Shown piece after piece: positions 33,330-46,500 of a DNA stretch of 64,000 nucleotides. Source of the DNA: Apteryx mantelli (taxonomy: Eukaryota; Chordata; Aves; Apterygiformes; Apterygidae); NCBI RefSeq assembly GCF_036417845.1, contig NC_089985.1, positions 31,950,583 to 32,014,582 on the forward strand, read 5' to 3'. Each line of letters starts with the position of its first letter. Within the stretch, counting starts at the first letter, position 1. Made by a program: the position numbers and the translations under genes. The notes under the pieces are model-generated. The model saw only the letters and a list, made by a program, of their open reading frames with translations. It ran no database searches and was not told the origin of the DNA.

Positions 33330-36300
33330 GTTCCGTCTCAGCCCCAAAACGGGGCACCCCAGCCACCTTCCCCGAGCAGGGCCCTTCCCGGCTCCACCGC
33401 ATTGCTCCGTGCCGGATCCACTGAATTCCTCCCCCAGCACAGCCTTGGAAAGCTGCTTGGAAATTCACCTTCTCCCCTGTTTATTTCCGCCCTTTACCAC
33501 TGGTGATGAAAAGGGGGAAAAAAAGCCCTTTGGTTATCTAAACACCTCGCAGAAAGTTTGGTGGGAGGATTCCCCCAGCTGGTGCTTCTGGTGGCGCACG
33601 GTGGCCAAGGCTGCCCCTTCCCGGCGGCATCCCCGGGTTTCGCTGCCACAAAGCGCTCGCTGTCGGCCTCTTCCAGCCTCCAGCTGCCAAGGGATTGGGT
33701 CTTTCCTTCTGTGCAGCAACCTTTTACATAGTTAGAGACTCTAATTCCCCCCCGATTTGGTCTAAGGCTTTTTCAGTGTCCTGTCTCAGGTCTCAGCCCC
33801 CTGTAACTCCCCAGCAGGCTTGTGATGACGGGGCCCCGTGTCCTTCCAGGGGCAGCACCCAGAGGCGGGTGCATGCAGTGAGGCCTCCCCAGTTCAGCTG
33901 GAGGCTGCTCTGCTGCAGGAGTTAACCAGTCCCCGAGAGCCACGGGGAAGAGCGCTGGCTCTAGTTATTTTTATGACAACTGAATTGCTGTGTGCAATGG
34001 TTCGAAAGCACCGCTCGCTTTCCCAGTGGCCGGGGCAGACATGCTCTGTCCTGCTGCTATTCGGCCTGAATATGGTTAGAGTAACTACCCCATTTTACCT
34101 CCAAGTTACTGGATCAGCTTGCAACAGCTGATCTGAAGGGGGAACAGCATATGAATAGCAAAATCGCCCCAAATGATTGTCAGGAGGATTTTTCTGACCA
34201 TGCATGTTCAAATGCTGGCAGCAGTGATATAGCGAGGTAAAACTCTCTTCTATACAATGCCTGAGACTTCCACATCTCCTTATACACTGGGGAGCAGAAT
34301 GAAAAATTGAAACTGGCAGCCCCTCTATGTTGTGGTGTTCACTTAGAGGGAAAACACTGGGCTCCTACGTAGAAAACAAATGTCTTCCACTTCTGTCTAG
34401 TAGGCTGAACATGAAGTCTGACAGCCCAGAGACAAATACCTTCCACCCAGGGACAAATACAATGTAATTTACAGCCCTGCTAGACATCCACATCATTGCA
34501 GCTATTCAGGGCCGTTGTCTTCCAACACTTTCCTGTCCCTGCACAGCACTGAAACAGTGCAACAACCAACCAAGGGACTGTTTGGCCTTCAGACCTGTCA
34601 CGGGCCAGACAGCGTTCGGAATTCACCTCCATTCTGCAGCTCCTCCGGCTGAGCTGCAAAGCAGATCCAGACTTCCACATCACCTCAGCCTGTCCGAGAG
34701 GACTGTCTGTTCCTGTGTACTACATGTGTCACATCACACCCAGCTTTTCACACTGTAGTTAGTCCGGGCTGGTGAGGTATTCAGCCTCCACCTCTACGCT
34801 TTATTAACCCTAAGGGGGAATGCTGGCTCCTGCTCTACAGTGCCCCCCCTTTTCCCCCTCCCTGATTACAAGACGCAGTCTTTAACCAAGCAAGCAACCT
34901 CAGCCCTGAGGCGAAACTGCTCTTTCCAGCCTCCGTCAGCTTGTTTTTCACTGCTGTGCCTGGTCCAGGGCTGCTACAGTTGTTGCTAGAATTAGTTCTT
35001 TCACCCCTTACCCCACTCTTTTCTCAGGTTGCTTGTTTTTATGAATACTCCAGGTGAAGGGACACCTGCAATTCCTTCTCAGGGGGATGGAGCTCTCCCT
35101 CTCCCATTGCAGATTGTTACAGCAACTCAAACAAAAAAAACCAAAAATACAAAAATTCAAATTCAAACCTGCTGTTTGAACTAAGCTAATTTGCTCAATT
35201 AGGTGCTCTCCAGAGGCAATCTAACTCATCTCAGTTTCTTCACTGTTTAAACCACACCAAGTCTCTTTGGATGGCAGGGATGCAGAAGTTGAAGCAAGTA
35301 AAGCATCCATAGATAGGATGGAAGGAGCTCTCAATGTCATTACACAGGTCATTCTTTCTCGTCTCCTGTCAGATAGGTTCCTTATTCCAGACAAGACTAT
35401 TTTAGCATTACAATAATGTTTTAAACATTTAGTTAGCCCACTACAAGTAGCTATCTATAGGGATTCTATCTATAGGGATTCAATCTGAAAGACTTCTTTA
35501 CACTTAGCCTATTTCTTGAAAATACATTTGTATGAATTTCCACATCACCTTTTACATGCATTTAATGGGAGAGAGTTTTAAAATGGATAAACTGAACTGA
35601 TGCAACTTTCACAGACAAAAGGCAAATCTGATGAGAACCAAAGAGGTACAACCCTCAAAAGGAGCTAGAAGATCAGAGAAGCATCCTAGGGACTCCAAGC
35701 ATTTCACAGAACATTCCCAGGCAGAGGCACCAGCTGGGAGCTAGTCTCAGGTTAGTAGTGAGAAAGCAATACCTGTTAGCCCTCTTAGTATATTAATTTT
35801 GTGTCACAGTGTCCAAGTGACAGCATAAAACTAAAAGCACAATTGTAACAGGAACACCTGGCCTAGCTGAAAGCATTCCCTTGAGTCCAAATGCAAAGAT
35901 CCATGGCTAAGCACTGTTAATTTTATTACACATCTATCATTTTTTGCAGGATCAGGAGGAGTAGATTAAAAACAAGCAAAACCTAGCATGAAATCCTGCC
36001 CACACTAAGGTCAGCAGGTGTCTCATCATTTCAATGAGACCTGAATTTCATACTCAATGTGCAGTTCCACCCACTGACTCGCACAACCATGCCAATACTT
36101 CCCAATCAAAAATGTTTGTGTACAAGCTGAGCTTAAACAGACACTGAAATAGCTTAGGCCACAAACGAGTTGTTTGTAAAATCCTTTTTAATCTAATAGA
36201 AATGTTTTCATGAATTTTTAAAAAAGATTTCAATGAAAACAGCTTTGGATTCAGACATTCCCTTGCCATGTTGTGAACATAAACAGCAGCATTGCACTAG

Positions 36301-36600
36301 GAACAGGAAGTGACACCAACCAGTCGAGCTTCACTGTCTATTTTGTATGAAGCGGAAAAAAAAAGTGAACTGCTTTAGTAGAAGATAATTTGAATTATTT
36401 GATTCTTTTTTTTTTTTTTTTTTTAAACAAACATGGGCTATCATCTCACCATTGCTCTCCCTCTCCCTTTTTAAAGGAAGAGTTTAGCTTCTGCAGTCTG
36501 AGCACTACAGCAATGTTTGCCAAGTGGAAAAATACAGTGGGAGAAGTATTTATCATCAGTGCTATTAAAACCCCAAAGTTGCAAGTCCCTTTAAAGGAAA
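33330..36600. other. CCDC17-GPBP1L1 spacer
   Basis: No recognisable exon, RNA gene or mobile element. A small direct repeat (ctatctatagggattc, twice near 35450-35480) is the only structure noted. Confidence 0.55.
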
Positions 36601-37405
36601 GCTTTTCTTACATAAGAAAGACAATTAGAATTGGCAAACTGATGCAAAATATTTATTCCAAGTTAGTTATTTTTGATGCAGTAGTTTTTCCCCCTCATAC
36701 AGACTCAATGTGATAGTCACTTTTTTAAATCTGTAAATAATGTTATCAAAATAATCTTAATCTTTGAAATCTCACAAAAATTTATATTTTACAATCCACC
36801 CTGAATATCAAGGCTGCAAGAAGAAGAACACAAACAATTCCTATATCCAAGTATTTTACAGCTGTACCCAAAAAAAGAAAACCACAAACGCCTGGTTAAG
36901 TGATGAAGCTCCCCGAGCCGCCAAAAAAAATAAAATAAAAAGTTCATGTTATTAGCATTAATTTAACACAATTAGAACTTCAATAGCCATTTTGTCATTG
37001 ACAATGATTGTTTTAGCACATTGTTACCGCACAACATTATGTAATGCAGGCGGCACTGTTAGAAGCTTGTTGTTGCAAAGATCAGTCAGTCACTTGTATC
37101 CTGCTTACAAGACTGAACTTGTGCACTGCCCCACAAGGGATTTTTCTCAAAATTTGCTAGCTGCACAAACTTCTATTAAGCATTAGGGCAAAACCAAAAG
37201 AAAAAGCTAAAGAAGCCAATTTCTCTCTTCTTTGGGATACAATTATTTCCCTTGTGCATGAAATATCAACAACAAAAGAAAAAAAACTGAACAGACTGGA
37301 GACAGAATAAACTCTGTTTAGTTTATACAACCCCAAACACGTGTTGAACTATGAACTGAGTTTATTGGGTTGATTTTATTTATTTTAATTTTCTTGTGCC
37401 CACTT
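36600..37405 (-). other. GPBP1L1: GPBP1L1 3'UTR region
   Basis: AT-rich non-coding sequence after the stop. Minus-strand AATAAA signals (plus TTTATT) occur at 37361-37366 and 37375-37380, very close to the stop, and again at 36652-36657. The distal one would give a 3'UTR of about 0.75 kb, nearer the length usual for this family. The end is inferred. Confidence 0.5.
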
Positions 37406-37552
37406 TCAGGCATCGTCATCTGAAGTTTCACTGCTACTAGTTTCTGTGTCCGAGTCCTCAATCTTTGTCTTAAAAGTGCTTCTCCAGTGGAACAACAGGC
37501 TGGAGCTGCGGCCCTGAAGAAATCCGTTCTTCCCAAATCCATTTCTTCTTCG
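37406..37552 (-). CDS. GPBP1L1: GPBP1L1 terminal coding exon
   Basis: 147 bp. Acceptor TCCTACAG. Encodes RRRNGFGKNGFLQGRSSSLL then FHWRSTFKTKIEDSDTETSS and SETSDDDA, stop TGA at 37406-37408. Confidence 0.95.
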   Translation of the reverse strand, partial: RRRNGFGKNGFLQGRSSSLLFHWRSTFKTKIEDSDTETSSSETSDDDA

Positions 37553-40500
37553 CTGTAGGAATGAAAGTAAGTTTTAAAACAGGCAAAAGTGGACAGAGTA
37601 ATTGTCACTGACCATCTGTGGACACCCATCATATTTTTAGTTGTAGATACCCTCTCAGTATGGATAATGCAGTCATCTATCGCACTACAATTTCAGTTCA
37701 ATACCTTGTCCTCTGGAACATCCTAGAAATTACACTGCAGAAGACTTATGCATCAGAAGGGAGAGGGAGAAGACCAGTCACTGTGGCAAGAGCTGTAAAC
37801 ATACCTGCTCTGATTTAATTTGGAACTCTTTGAGCTCATCCTCCGTGAGGGGAAGGTAGTTCTCATCATTTTCAGGATATTCCTGCCATCCCATTTCTTT
37901 CAGTAACCTGATTTGTGGGAAAAGGGCACAGGAATTAAAGCAAGAGAACAGAGGCAAAGTAGAAAACAGCCTATCCATAAAGCACAAGATTTTGTATTAA
38001 CCACTCCCAATTCACCAGGGAATCATCTTCTATGTTAGAGATCACCATAACATTTTACTTAATGCCTGGTGTTTATCCAACATTTTTCATACGCAGTGTG
38101 TTTTACAAATATTTAATCCTCAGAGCCCTGTACATAACTACTCTGGCAGGAGGAAAGCAAGGTAGAAATCTGAAATTATACCCAGGGACACTGAAGGAGG
38201 ACATAAGCAATCAAACCAGTATCTCAGCTCAGGATCTTCTAAAACTTACTATTCATTTATATCAGATGCTCATATGCTGCTTACTCAAGCAAGATACAAG
38301 TTGAGATGCTAGGTAAATATTTTCTTACCCCCTCCCAACTTTACAGCATTTAAAGCAGCACAGGAGTAACGTAAGCCCAGACAGACAGGAAGTGTGTGTG
38401 TGTGGGGTCTATCTTCAGTCTCCAGACCCTCACATTTAGGACAACCTCTTGTAAATTAACCAGAGTGACACTAGATTCTGGCTGCCTCCCAGTGTGGGCA
38501 GGTAAAAATCTAGGCAGCGTTACCACACAGTGATGTGGCATAAGAGAAGTAAAGGAATTTAATTATAGACTGTGGCAAAATCTTGGCTCAGCTGTCAGTG
38601 CCTTGTTTTACTTTTAGCAAGCCTCCACCCAGATCGGTACTAGTAATGAAGCCCACACATCTCTAGCTCCGTACACACAAAGCTAGTGCTGCTTCCCAGG
38701 CTGAGTTTTCTTTGAAATAGCTGTCTTCTCCTAGCACAGTGTAACAAGTCACCCTCCTTTATTCCAGATACTCCTATTTTGCCATTTCCTTACCTGTGTT
38801 CTGCTTCCAATGAATGAGAGAGGTTTTCCCCCTCCTCTGGCAAAGGGAGAGAAAGGCCATTCTGATGGCAATTCTCTTCCCAGTTTTCCTTTGGTTCTGG
38901 TGTGCTGTTGCTCTCCATCTAAAGAAAAATGAAAGCGTCAAGGTGTGCTTGCACAGACAGCACTGAAGAACAGTTCCAAGTTCAAGTTTCTGCTTTTGAA
39001 GTAAGGCAAAACCTTTCACCTTGAGTTAGCGCTTTCAGAGCCTGGACTGACAATGCTTGAAAGCAACTTCTATGTGGCCGTGATGGGAGGACAAGACATG
39101 AATGACATTTGGCAGGCTGCAGTTTGATGTCAAAAGAATAAGTGCTAACATTACAAAGCCATCATTAGTGGCTTCAGAATCAGAATAAGAAAGCCATGAG
39201 AATGAAATTCTCTTAAGGATGACCATTATATAAACATTAAACCACAAAACATATGCATTTAAGGGTCTAGTCCAAGCCTGAGGCTTGAGCCACTATCTGT
39301 ACCTTTCACCAGCACAGAATTCAACTTTCCTGTGGATGCAGTTTGACAAAGAGGTATGAAAGGAAATTAAGATCTTAAAATATAGAGTGTTGTTTCACTC
39401 CTCAGAAAATCCTTGCAAAAAATCTAGATTACTTTCACCATCTGTCACCCTCCTTTCCACCTCATTTATTACTTATCCTTTGGCATTTCATTATGTTGTG
39501 GATCTCTTAATCCCACTGCTGTGCTCTTTGGACACAAAGTGCCCCTCTGCTGGTGTGCTTTGGACACAAAGCCCATTAGCAGCTACAGACCTACCGTGCA
39601 TAACACGAGTTCTGTTTTCAACTAGGTTCCACTAAAAACTACTGTCCCAATCTCACTTGCATGAAAATAGCCGACTTTCATATAGAAGAGCATTGAAACA
39701 ACATTGTGAGTTGTTGTTTGGACCTAGTATTTTTGTGCATGCTGATATGCGTGTGTAAAGTGCTGAGTTTCCAAGTGTTCCCATTTGCTGCTCTTTATCT
39801 CAGTGGCAGCATGGCAAAAAGCTACTACTGGCAGGATTTCAGTAAGCAGCTCACTATCAGAACAGGCACATGTGTGCTAGACCAACAGAAGTCAGTCCTT
39901 TCCTCCTCCAAAGTCTGAATTACACACAGTACTCTGTTTTTTCAGTACCCAACTCCTTAAATGCACAATGCCCAGATATACAGTGAAGACAGTGATCTTA
40001 CATCATCCAGCTTGTCACATTCTCTGTTCTCCGTGATCTCCCCATTCCTATCATCTTTCAGTGCCTTCAGGAACTCGCTCTTTTTATCGGTGGTGCGGCG
40101 CATCAGCTTTGTCAAGCGTGAAGAGCAGATCTCGATGGGAGGGGTGGTGCTGGAAGGACTCTGGACAAGAAAAGTAGAATATAGAGACTTTTGAACTGCA
40201 CTGCTGCTAAAATGGGCCCCTCATCAGTGTCTGTGCTTATACCTTCTAAACACCTGCCCGAGTTTCTTGGCTGGCTCTCAACCCCTCAAGAAATCTAATG
40301 TCAAATTCCCATCAAAATCCTGGAGTATATATATGGAGTTCATCTCTGGCTACTCTGAGAATTTACTCATTAATATGGACAACTGACTCAGTTCAAAATA
40401 ATAAACTAGAAGCTCACATGCAAAGCCCTTTTCCTTAAGTGCTTTGATTTTTCTCTTTTCCTCGATATAAAAACAGTCTAAAAGTTTCCTGAAGCCTGTA

Positions 40501-43500
40501 GTGTTTTTCCTGTTTTCAGCTAGACTGAGAAGCTTGCAAACTCAGGCTCATCAAAATAAATCTACTTCACTTTACACAGGTCTCTGTGCAAAGATGAAGG
40601 GACCTAAAATATTTAGCAAAATAAGAACAAGGCAGCAACTGCTGCTTGTATTTCTAGTGCCTGCTGAGCATGAGACACTGGTGTGTGAAATGCCTCTGCC
40701 AGAGAAGCGTGTACTGTAAGTAATGCCTTATGGTAACATTTGCCAAGTAGCCTTTTCAGATTTTGCCCAATTCAACACTAAGAGACAAATCGAGCAATTG
40801 TAAGAGATGTAACAAATGGCTGTGAATGTTAGGATAAAAAGCTAGTGTAGTACTTTAATTAGAGCTCTCAACATGGTAATTAATTTGACTGCAAGTGACA
40901 AAAGGTAACAATGAGCAAAGACTAAAAATTAAAAGTCTCCTGGTAGTTTGCAATATTCTAATATTGCACTCGAGCTCTTTGCTCCAAGTAGCCTTTTTAA
41001 TAGCACCACACAGAACTGCTGATGTACCAAGGCTTAATTTCTACACATCAAGAAAACAGCGGAAAACATTACAGCTAATGCTTAATAACAACAGGTTCTT
41101 GAAAAGGGATTGAATTTCATCTCAGTTTTGATGTTACTCAGAACCTTCTGCAGAAGGATTTACAATATCAAGAGAATGTTATGCAAATAGGTACAAAAAG
41201 TCATTTTTTGGCATCTCTTCTAAAGGGAGGTTTAGCCCTTTGACTGAAACAAAGAATTTCTCAGATTTCTTACAAGAAAGCTGTGTATAATCTCAGATTT
41301 GCTCAGATCTCAGTCTATAAAAGGGGTGGCCTCTCTTACAGAAGTGCGATCCTGTATGATTTTAAGAATTCAGGCTATAGAGCTAATGATTATCTTAGAT
41401 TGGCTTGTGGGGACCCAGGGACAGTGCTAGTTGGTATCTTCCTAGTTTTCAAGACACTGGTCTCTTATGAATAATGGTGCTATTTTCAGCACTTCTGCAG
41501 GAAAGGCATTACCCTATTTCAGAAATGAGAAGGCAGAGATTACATGTAGTAGGCCATGAGAGCTACGACTAAAGTAGTATTTGCTGGCCATGGTCCTGTT
41601 CATACTGCATGCCTCCAACAGATTCAAAGGAAAATGTATTACAAGTGTTCAGTCTTAGCTAGGTAAGATTAAGATTTTTTTTTTTAGTTGATTGATGCTA
41701 GTAATATAAGAAGCAATAAAGGAAGTTTTGCTCTTTCTAGGGAAAAAGCCCAACTGCCTAGTCCTGCTGTCAGATTAGTACTTACAACCTTGCTGACTAA
41801 AGTTTCAGGCAAGAGCGTCACTGAAGAAAAAAAAGTCAGAGATTATATTGCACAGTAGTAATGCAAGTAAAGTGCACATTCCCTCTTAGTATTTACCTGG
41901 AGGTGAAAGCTTATTTTGTTTACACATTTATGCTGCAAAGGTATGCATACCATGCTGTGCATTGCAGAGAAAGGCAGTCACTAGTACAAAGGACTTGGTC
42001 TAAGGACATGCAGAGAAGTAAGATAAAAGGATACAATGCAAGATCTAGATTGTTAAATGACAGGCACATGCTTGTTAACTATTGCTCTGGTGACTGCTTT
42101 TACACTCACAGTGGTTAAAACAGAAAAGGGCAGACTGTTTCAAAGTAAAGCCTACAAAGTAGAGAACCATAAAGACAACAGATTTTCTTTTAGAAGTAAG
42201 ATCTATAAAGGAGAAAGACAAATGCACTCACAACTAGAAAATCCCTGTTACACTTAAAATGCAAAGAATTCTCATTTCAAATTTTGTGAACAAGTCACTT
42301 ATAGCATTTTTTTTTATTATTATTAAACATATGATCACAAACCTATTGAGTTTTGATTCCCAAGAGTGGAGGGAAAAAATATTCAATACCACTTTTCTAT
42401 TAAGCTTTGTGGAGTTTCAAGATCCAAATGAGCATTTTGTATATAAACTACTCGACAAAAATCTCTTTACTGTCCCATCTATGGGAAAGTATAAAAATGC
42501 TGGCCAAAACACATCACAAGCACTGCTGAAAGGTTAGATATTTGTATTCCAAAGTTCTGTCCATACTTCAGACAAAAAGAGAGGTAAATTAGTTTTAACC
42601 TCAGCAGATTACACCCTTCCAACACCAACATTAAGAACAGACACTGTAGCTGAAGAGTACAAGTGTCCACACACTGAACTCCTTAAATATTTTGGACTGT
42701 TCAGAGCTTACTGCACATGATCCTGTTCTCCTAGAGAGGAAGAAAATGAGGTCGATCACTCTTCTTCCCCTCCTCCCATATTAAAGAATAGCATGGGAAT
42801 CAGTTTACCTTCCAGTTCATGCCTGTTCTTGGTATCTGCACTCCAATAACACAGCAGACTGTGGACACTGATTGTATGTGCGTCCAGTTACTCATGCAGC
42901 ATTATTTAAAGCATTCATACCTTTTTACATTGGAGGGAAATTCTAATACCTCTGGACAAACACCAGTGGCAATGCTTTACATCCAGATAAGCTACATTTT
43001 TATTTAAGTCTATTAGGGGTGTGGCACAATTTGCTAAGAATGTACAAGTGAGTCATTCTTCAAGGGTGCAAAACTAGGTACTACATCCATAGGACCTTAT
43101 CACATTTAAGCTATAGTAGGCAGCAGTGGTAAAGTTACCATCTGATCCCTGAACCCAACCCCTTACCTCTTTGGGAGAGGTGAGGACTGAGCCACTCGCC
43201 AGTACCGCTGGTTTGGTTACAGACACTGGACTGGTAAAGGCAGACTCACGGCTGGAGGAAAGTGAGCCTGGTTTATGTTCACTTCTGTTAGCTTTCCATG
43301 GACTTGGCTATATTGAAGAGAACGCAAAATACTAGACAGTAAAAGGTATGGCACAAGCATGGGTTGATTACAAGCAGTAAAACAAGTTAACAAACATTAA
43401 TTATATTGGCTTTAATTGTCTGTTGTACAGATTTTTTTCCCCTCCCTAAGAGCAGTCTCAAGCTTAATCCTAAAACCATTATTCCCCCCCCCCCCCCATC

Positions 43501-46500
43501 ATCTACTATTTTCCCCAGACCACATCAAAATTCTGCTTCGTGGGCACCACTCTCTAGTAAAACACTGTTAGTGCTCAAAGAGAAAATCCAACACTGTCCA
43601 TTAGCTGGAATCACCATGGAGTAACACAATGTATCCTAGAGCTCCTCATAGCCAGGACATAAAACATCCCAGTTACATTCACACTTCAGACATGGGAACA
43701 CCTTTGCCACAAAAAGGGACTGCATCACTTGACAGGAACTTCCCCTGCATGAAGAAGAAACATCAAGGAATGCTTCTATTTGGGCTGAGAATGAGTCGTT
43801 TATGTCACATGGTTCTGAGTGTCCATCACTGCACTGATTTAGAAAAAAAAAAGATAAAAACTAAAAGGAAAAGCCTTTAGAATTTATTACTGAAAAGCCA
43901 GTTAATTAAAGTGCAAGAGCAGCTACTGTTTTGCTCTTGATACTCTATGCAGTATCCATTCAGATAACTGGCACTTAGTTTGCCTGAAAAGCAAGGACTT
44001 CAAGATAAATCTTTGCTACTTGGAATGTTGTTTTTGGGCCTCTCTCATCAACCAAGGACAAACCTTGTAGTGACAGCCTTCACTACGAGGATCCTAATGA
44101 GACTTGCATCAAGTAGCATGAGAAATACACCTGTCAGAGCATTAAAACATACTATTCCTTTGAATCATTAGACTTCTGAGGTCAACTTGAAGTCACTAGC
44201 AAAGTAATCAGCGCACAGTGGGATTAAATTAAACTTGAGATGAAACAAATCTTTCTTTCTGCAAAAGTCAAGAGTTAAAGCCATTACTTCAGTATGCTCT
44301 AACTGTCTTACTGGGTGTTTCTCTTCCTTCAGGGGAGACCATCAGCACATTCACATTACCAATCTTCCGCTCCAACTTGAAAACCAAGAACAGTCCACAT
44401 TACTGAATGAATTATTCTGCACTCACACTACAGACTCCAAACACTCCCTTCAAACCCAGGAGAGAGCCTAAACTGCACAATATTGCATGGTACTAAAATC
44501 AGGGGTGGAGAATTACTTTGACAAAAAGTTCCTCTTTGCAGACTCCCATGATTGTCCTGTTCAGATGCCGTGGTTGCTCATTCAGATACCTCTTGGCTGC
44601 TAATTGTTATTCTCTCAGCTTCCACAAAGGGGCAGCTCAGACAAATTCAAAGACAGACCCCTCTCAGTATTTTAGGGAGGCCACTAGAGTCAAGCAAGAC
44701 ACAAGAGGTAAAGTTGAACATCAGCAGGGACTGTCTGCAGATTATTACCTTCATATATATTACTTAACAGTGAACAATTAGCCGCCTCTAAAGAACGAAT
44801 GTACTTGTTTCCACTGCAGAGTTCTTTCCCTTTCCTCTCAATACTACTTGGTACAACTAACAAAAACATTTTTCATTCAGTTTGCCTGTGACAGCTTTCC
44901 AATACTGCAGACTTCATCGACAGGAACGTTTCGACCCCTCTATTACTTTAGGCACTACAATTTCCATACAACTTCCTAGAGTCCTCAGAGGAATGCATCC
45001 TACCACAGCTGCTTTATGTTTGTACAAAAAGAAAAGTCACATACTATTTTTCTAGCTGATATGTTGCCATATCCTCCACTTTAAAGATAAATATGAAATC
45101 TGGAATGCAAATGAGAGCTACGTAATGTGCAAAACCACCTAACAGAAATCCCATTATTTTTGATACAAACTTCCATACCACAGTCACAATGCTGTCTCAA
45201 TAAAACCAAAACATTTTTTTTTATTATTTATAAAAATTAAAGGGTCTATTCCAACTGTGAGCAGAGATTAACACATCTTTGGACTCCTCTGAAAAATCAA
45301 AATTTAAAGATTCTAATTTCAGGGCACAGTTAGGAAATGCTTCAAAAGCATTCTGACTAGACTGAATTAATGAAAAGCCTATCACTAAATGCTTTAGAAG
45401 CAGTCAAAACAAATGCAACCGTGACTGCATGGCAGGAAATAATAGCTAACTAAACAGATTTTTATGTCCAGCTTCTACAGTTCCAAGCAATAAGGTATAC
45501 CAGAAGCAGCAGTACCATTAGGCACATTTACACAGCTTTCAGAAGCGCATTTCCGTCTCTCAAGATCTATGGTTTGCGCAGTACTAACTTCCAGACCTCA
45601 CAACGTATCTTTGCCCTCAATAGCAACAGCTAAGACAGAAAAGCTGTACTTGTTTCTACTTCAAATAAAATAGATTTTTGGTGAACAATCAAGGGGACAA
45701 CCTAATGGTTTGGACAGAAACTGTATCACTGGCTTTATGCTTCAAAACCACTCAAAATACTCAGACTAAAAATAGATAAGACTATATATACATGTACATC
45801 AAAGCTGCACAAGTAAATTTAAAAGCCACAGAAGACTCAGCAACCATCAGAAGCTGCATCTTGTTTAACTTCCAAATTCTAAACAAGTATGTGTATGGAC
45901 TTAACAGCTTGAGCCAATAAAAAAAATTATATATTTTATTAATAGCCCTTCATAATGGACCAAATTATGCCACGACACTCAGAGATCAGTTTTTAAATTA
46001 AAGTTTTATATTAACTTATTTGATAATCATTCTAATTAATTTTTTTTCCTACAGTTGGCAAAATTTGGTCTGAATTAAAAAAACTTACGAAAGGGAAAAG
46101 TTCTAACTTTACTTTCTTATAAAAAAATTGTTAATCTTTTTGATTTAGCTTTTATCTTTGAAATGTGCAAGACTATTCTATTCTAATCACAAGGAAAATT
46201 TTGCTGGAATGTGTCAACCAGCACTGGTAGTTATTCCCACACCTTTTTAAAGAACAATTTAACTAATAATTTTCTTTAACTTCTTTAGTACTTTGAATAC
46301 CAATCTTACAAAATTTCTAGGGCATCTATACATGTAGATTATCTGGAAAAATGGGCAAGAAAGTCTAGAACTAACATAAGAAACAAAATCCACTTGGTTT
46401 TTCAACACTTCTCTCTTTCAATCACAGAGAGAAGGCACAAAATCCATTACTTTTTCAGGTTGGTCTTTAAGGCTCAACTAAATTAAAGATACATTGCAGG

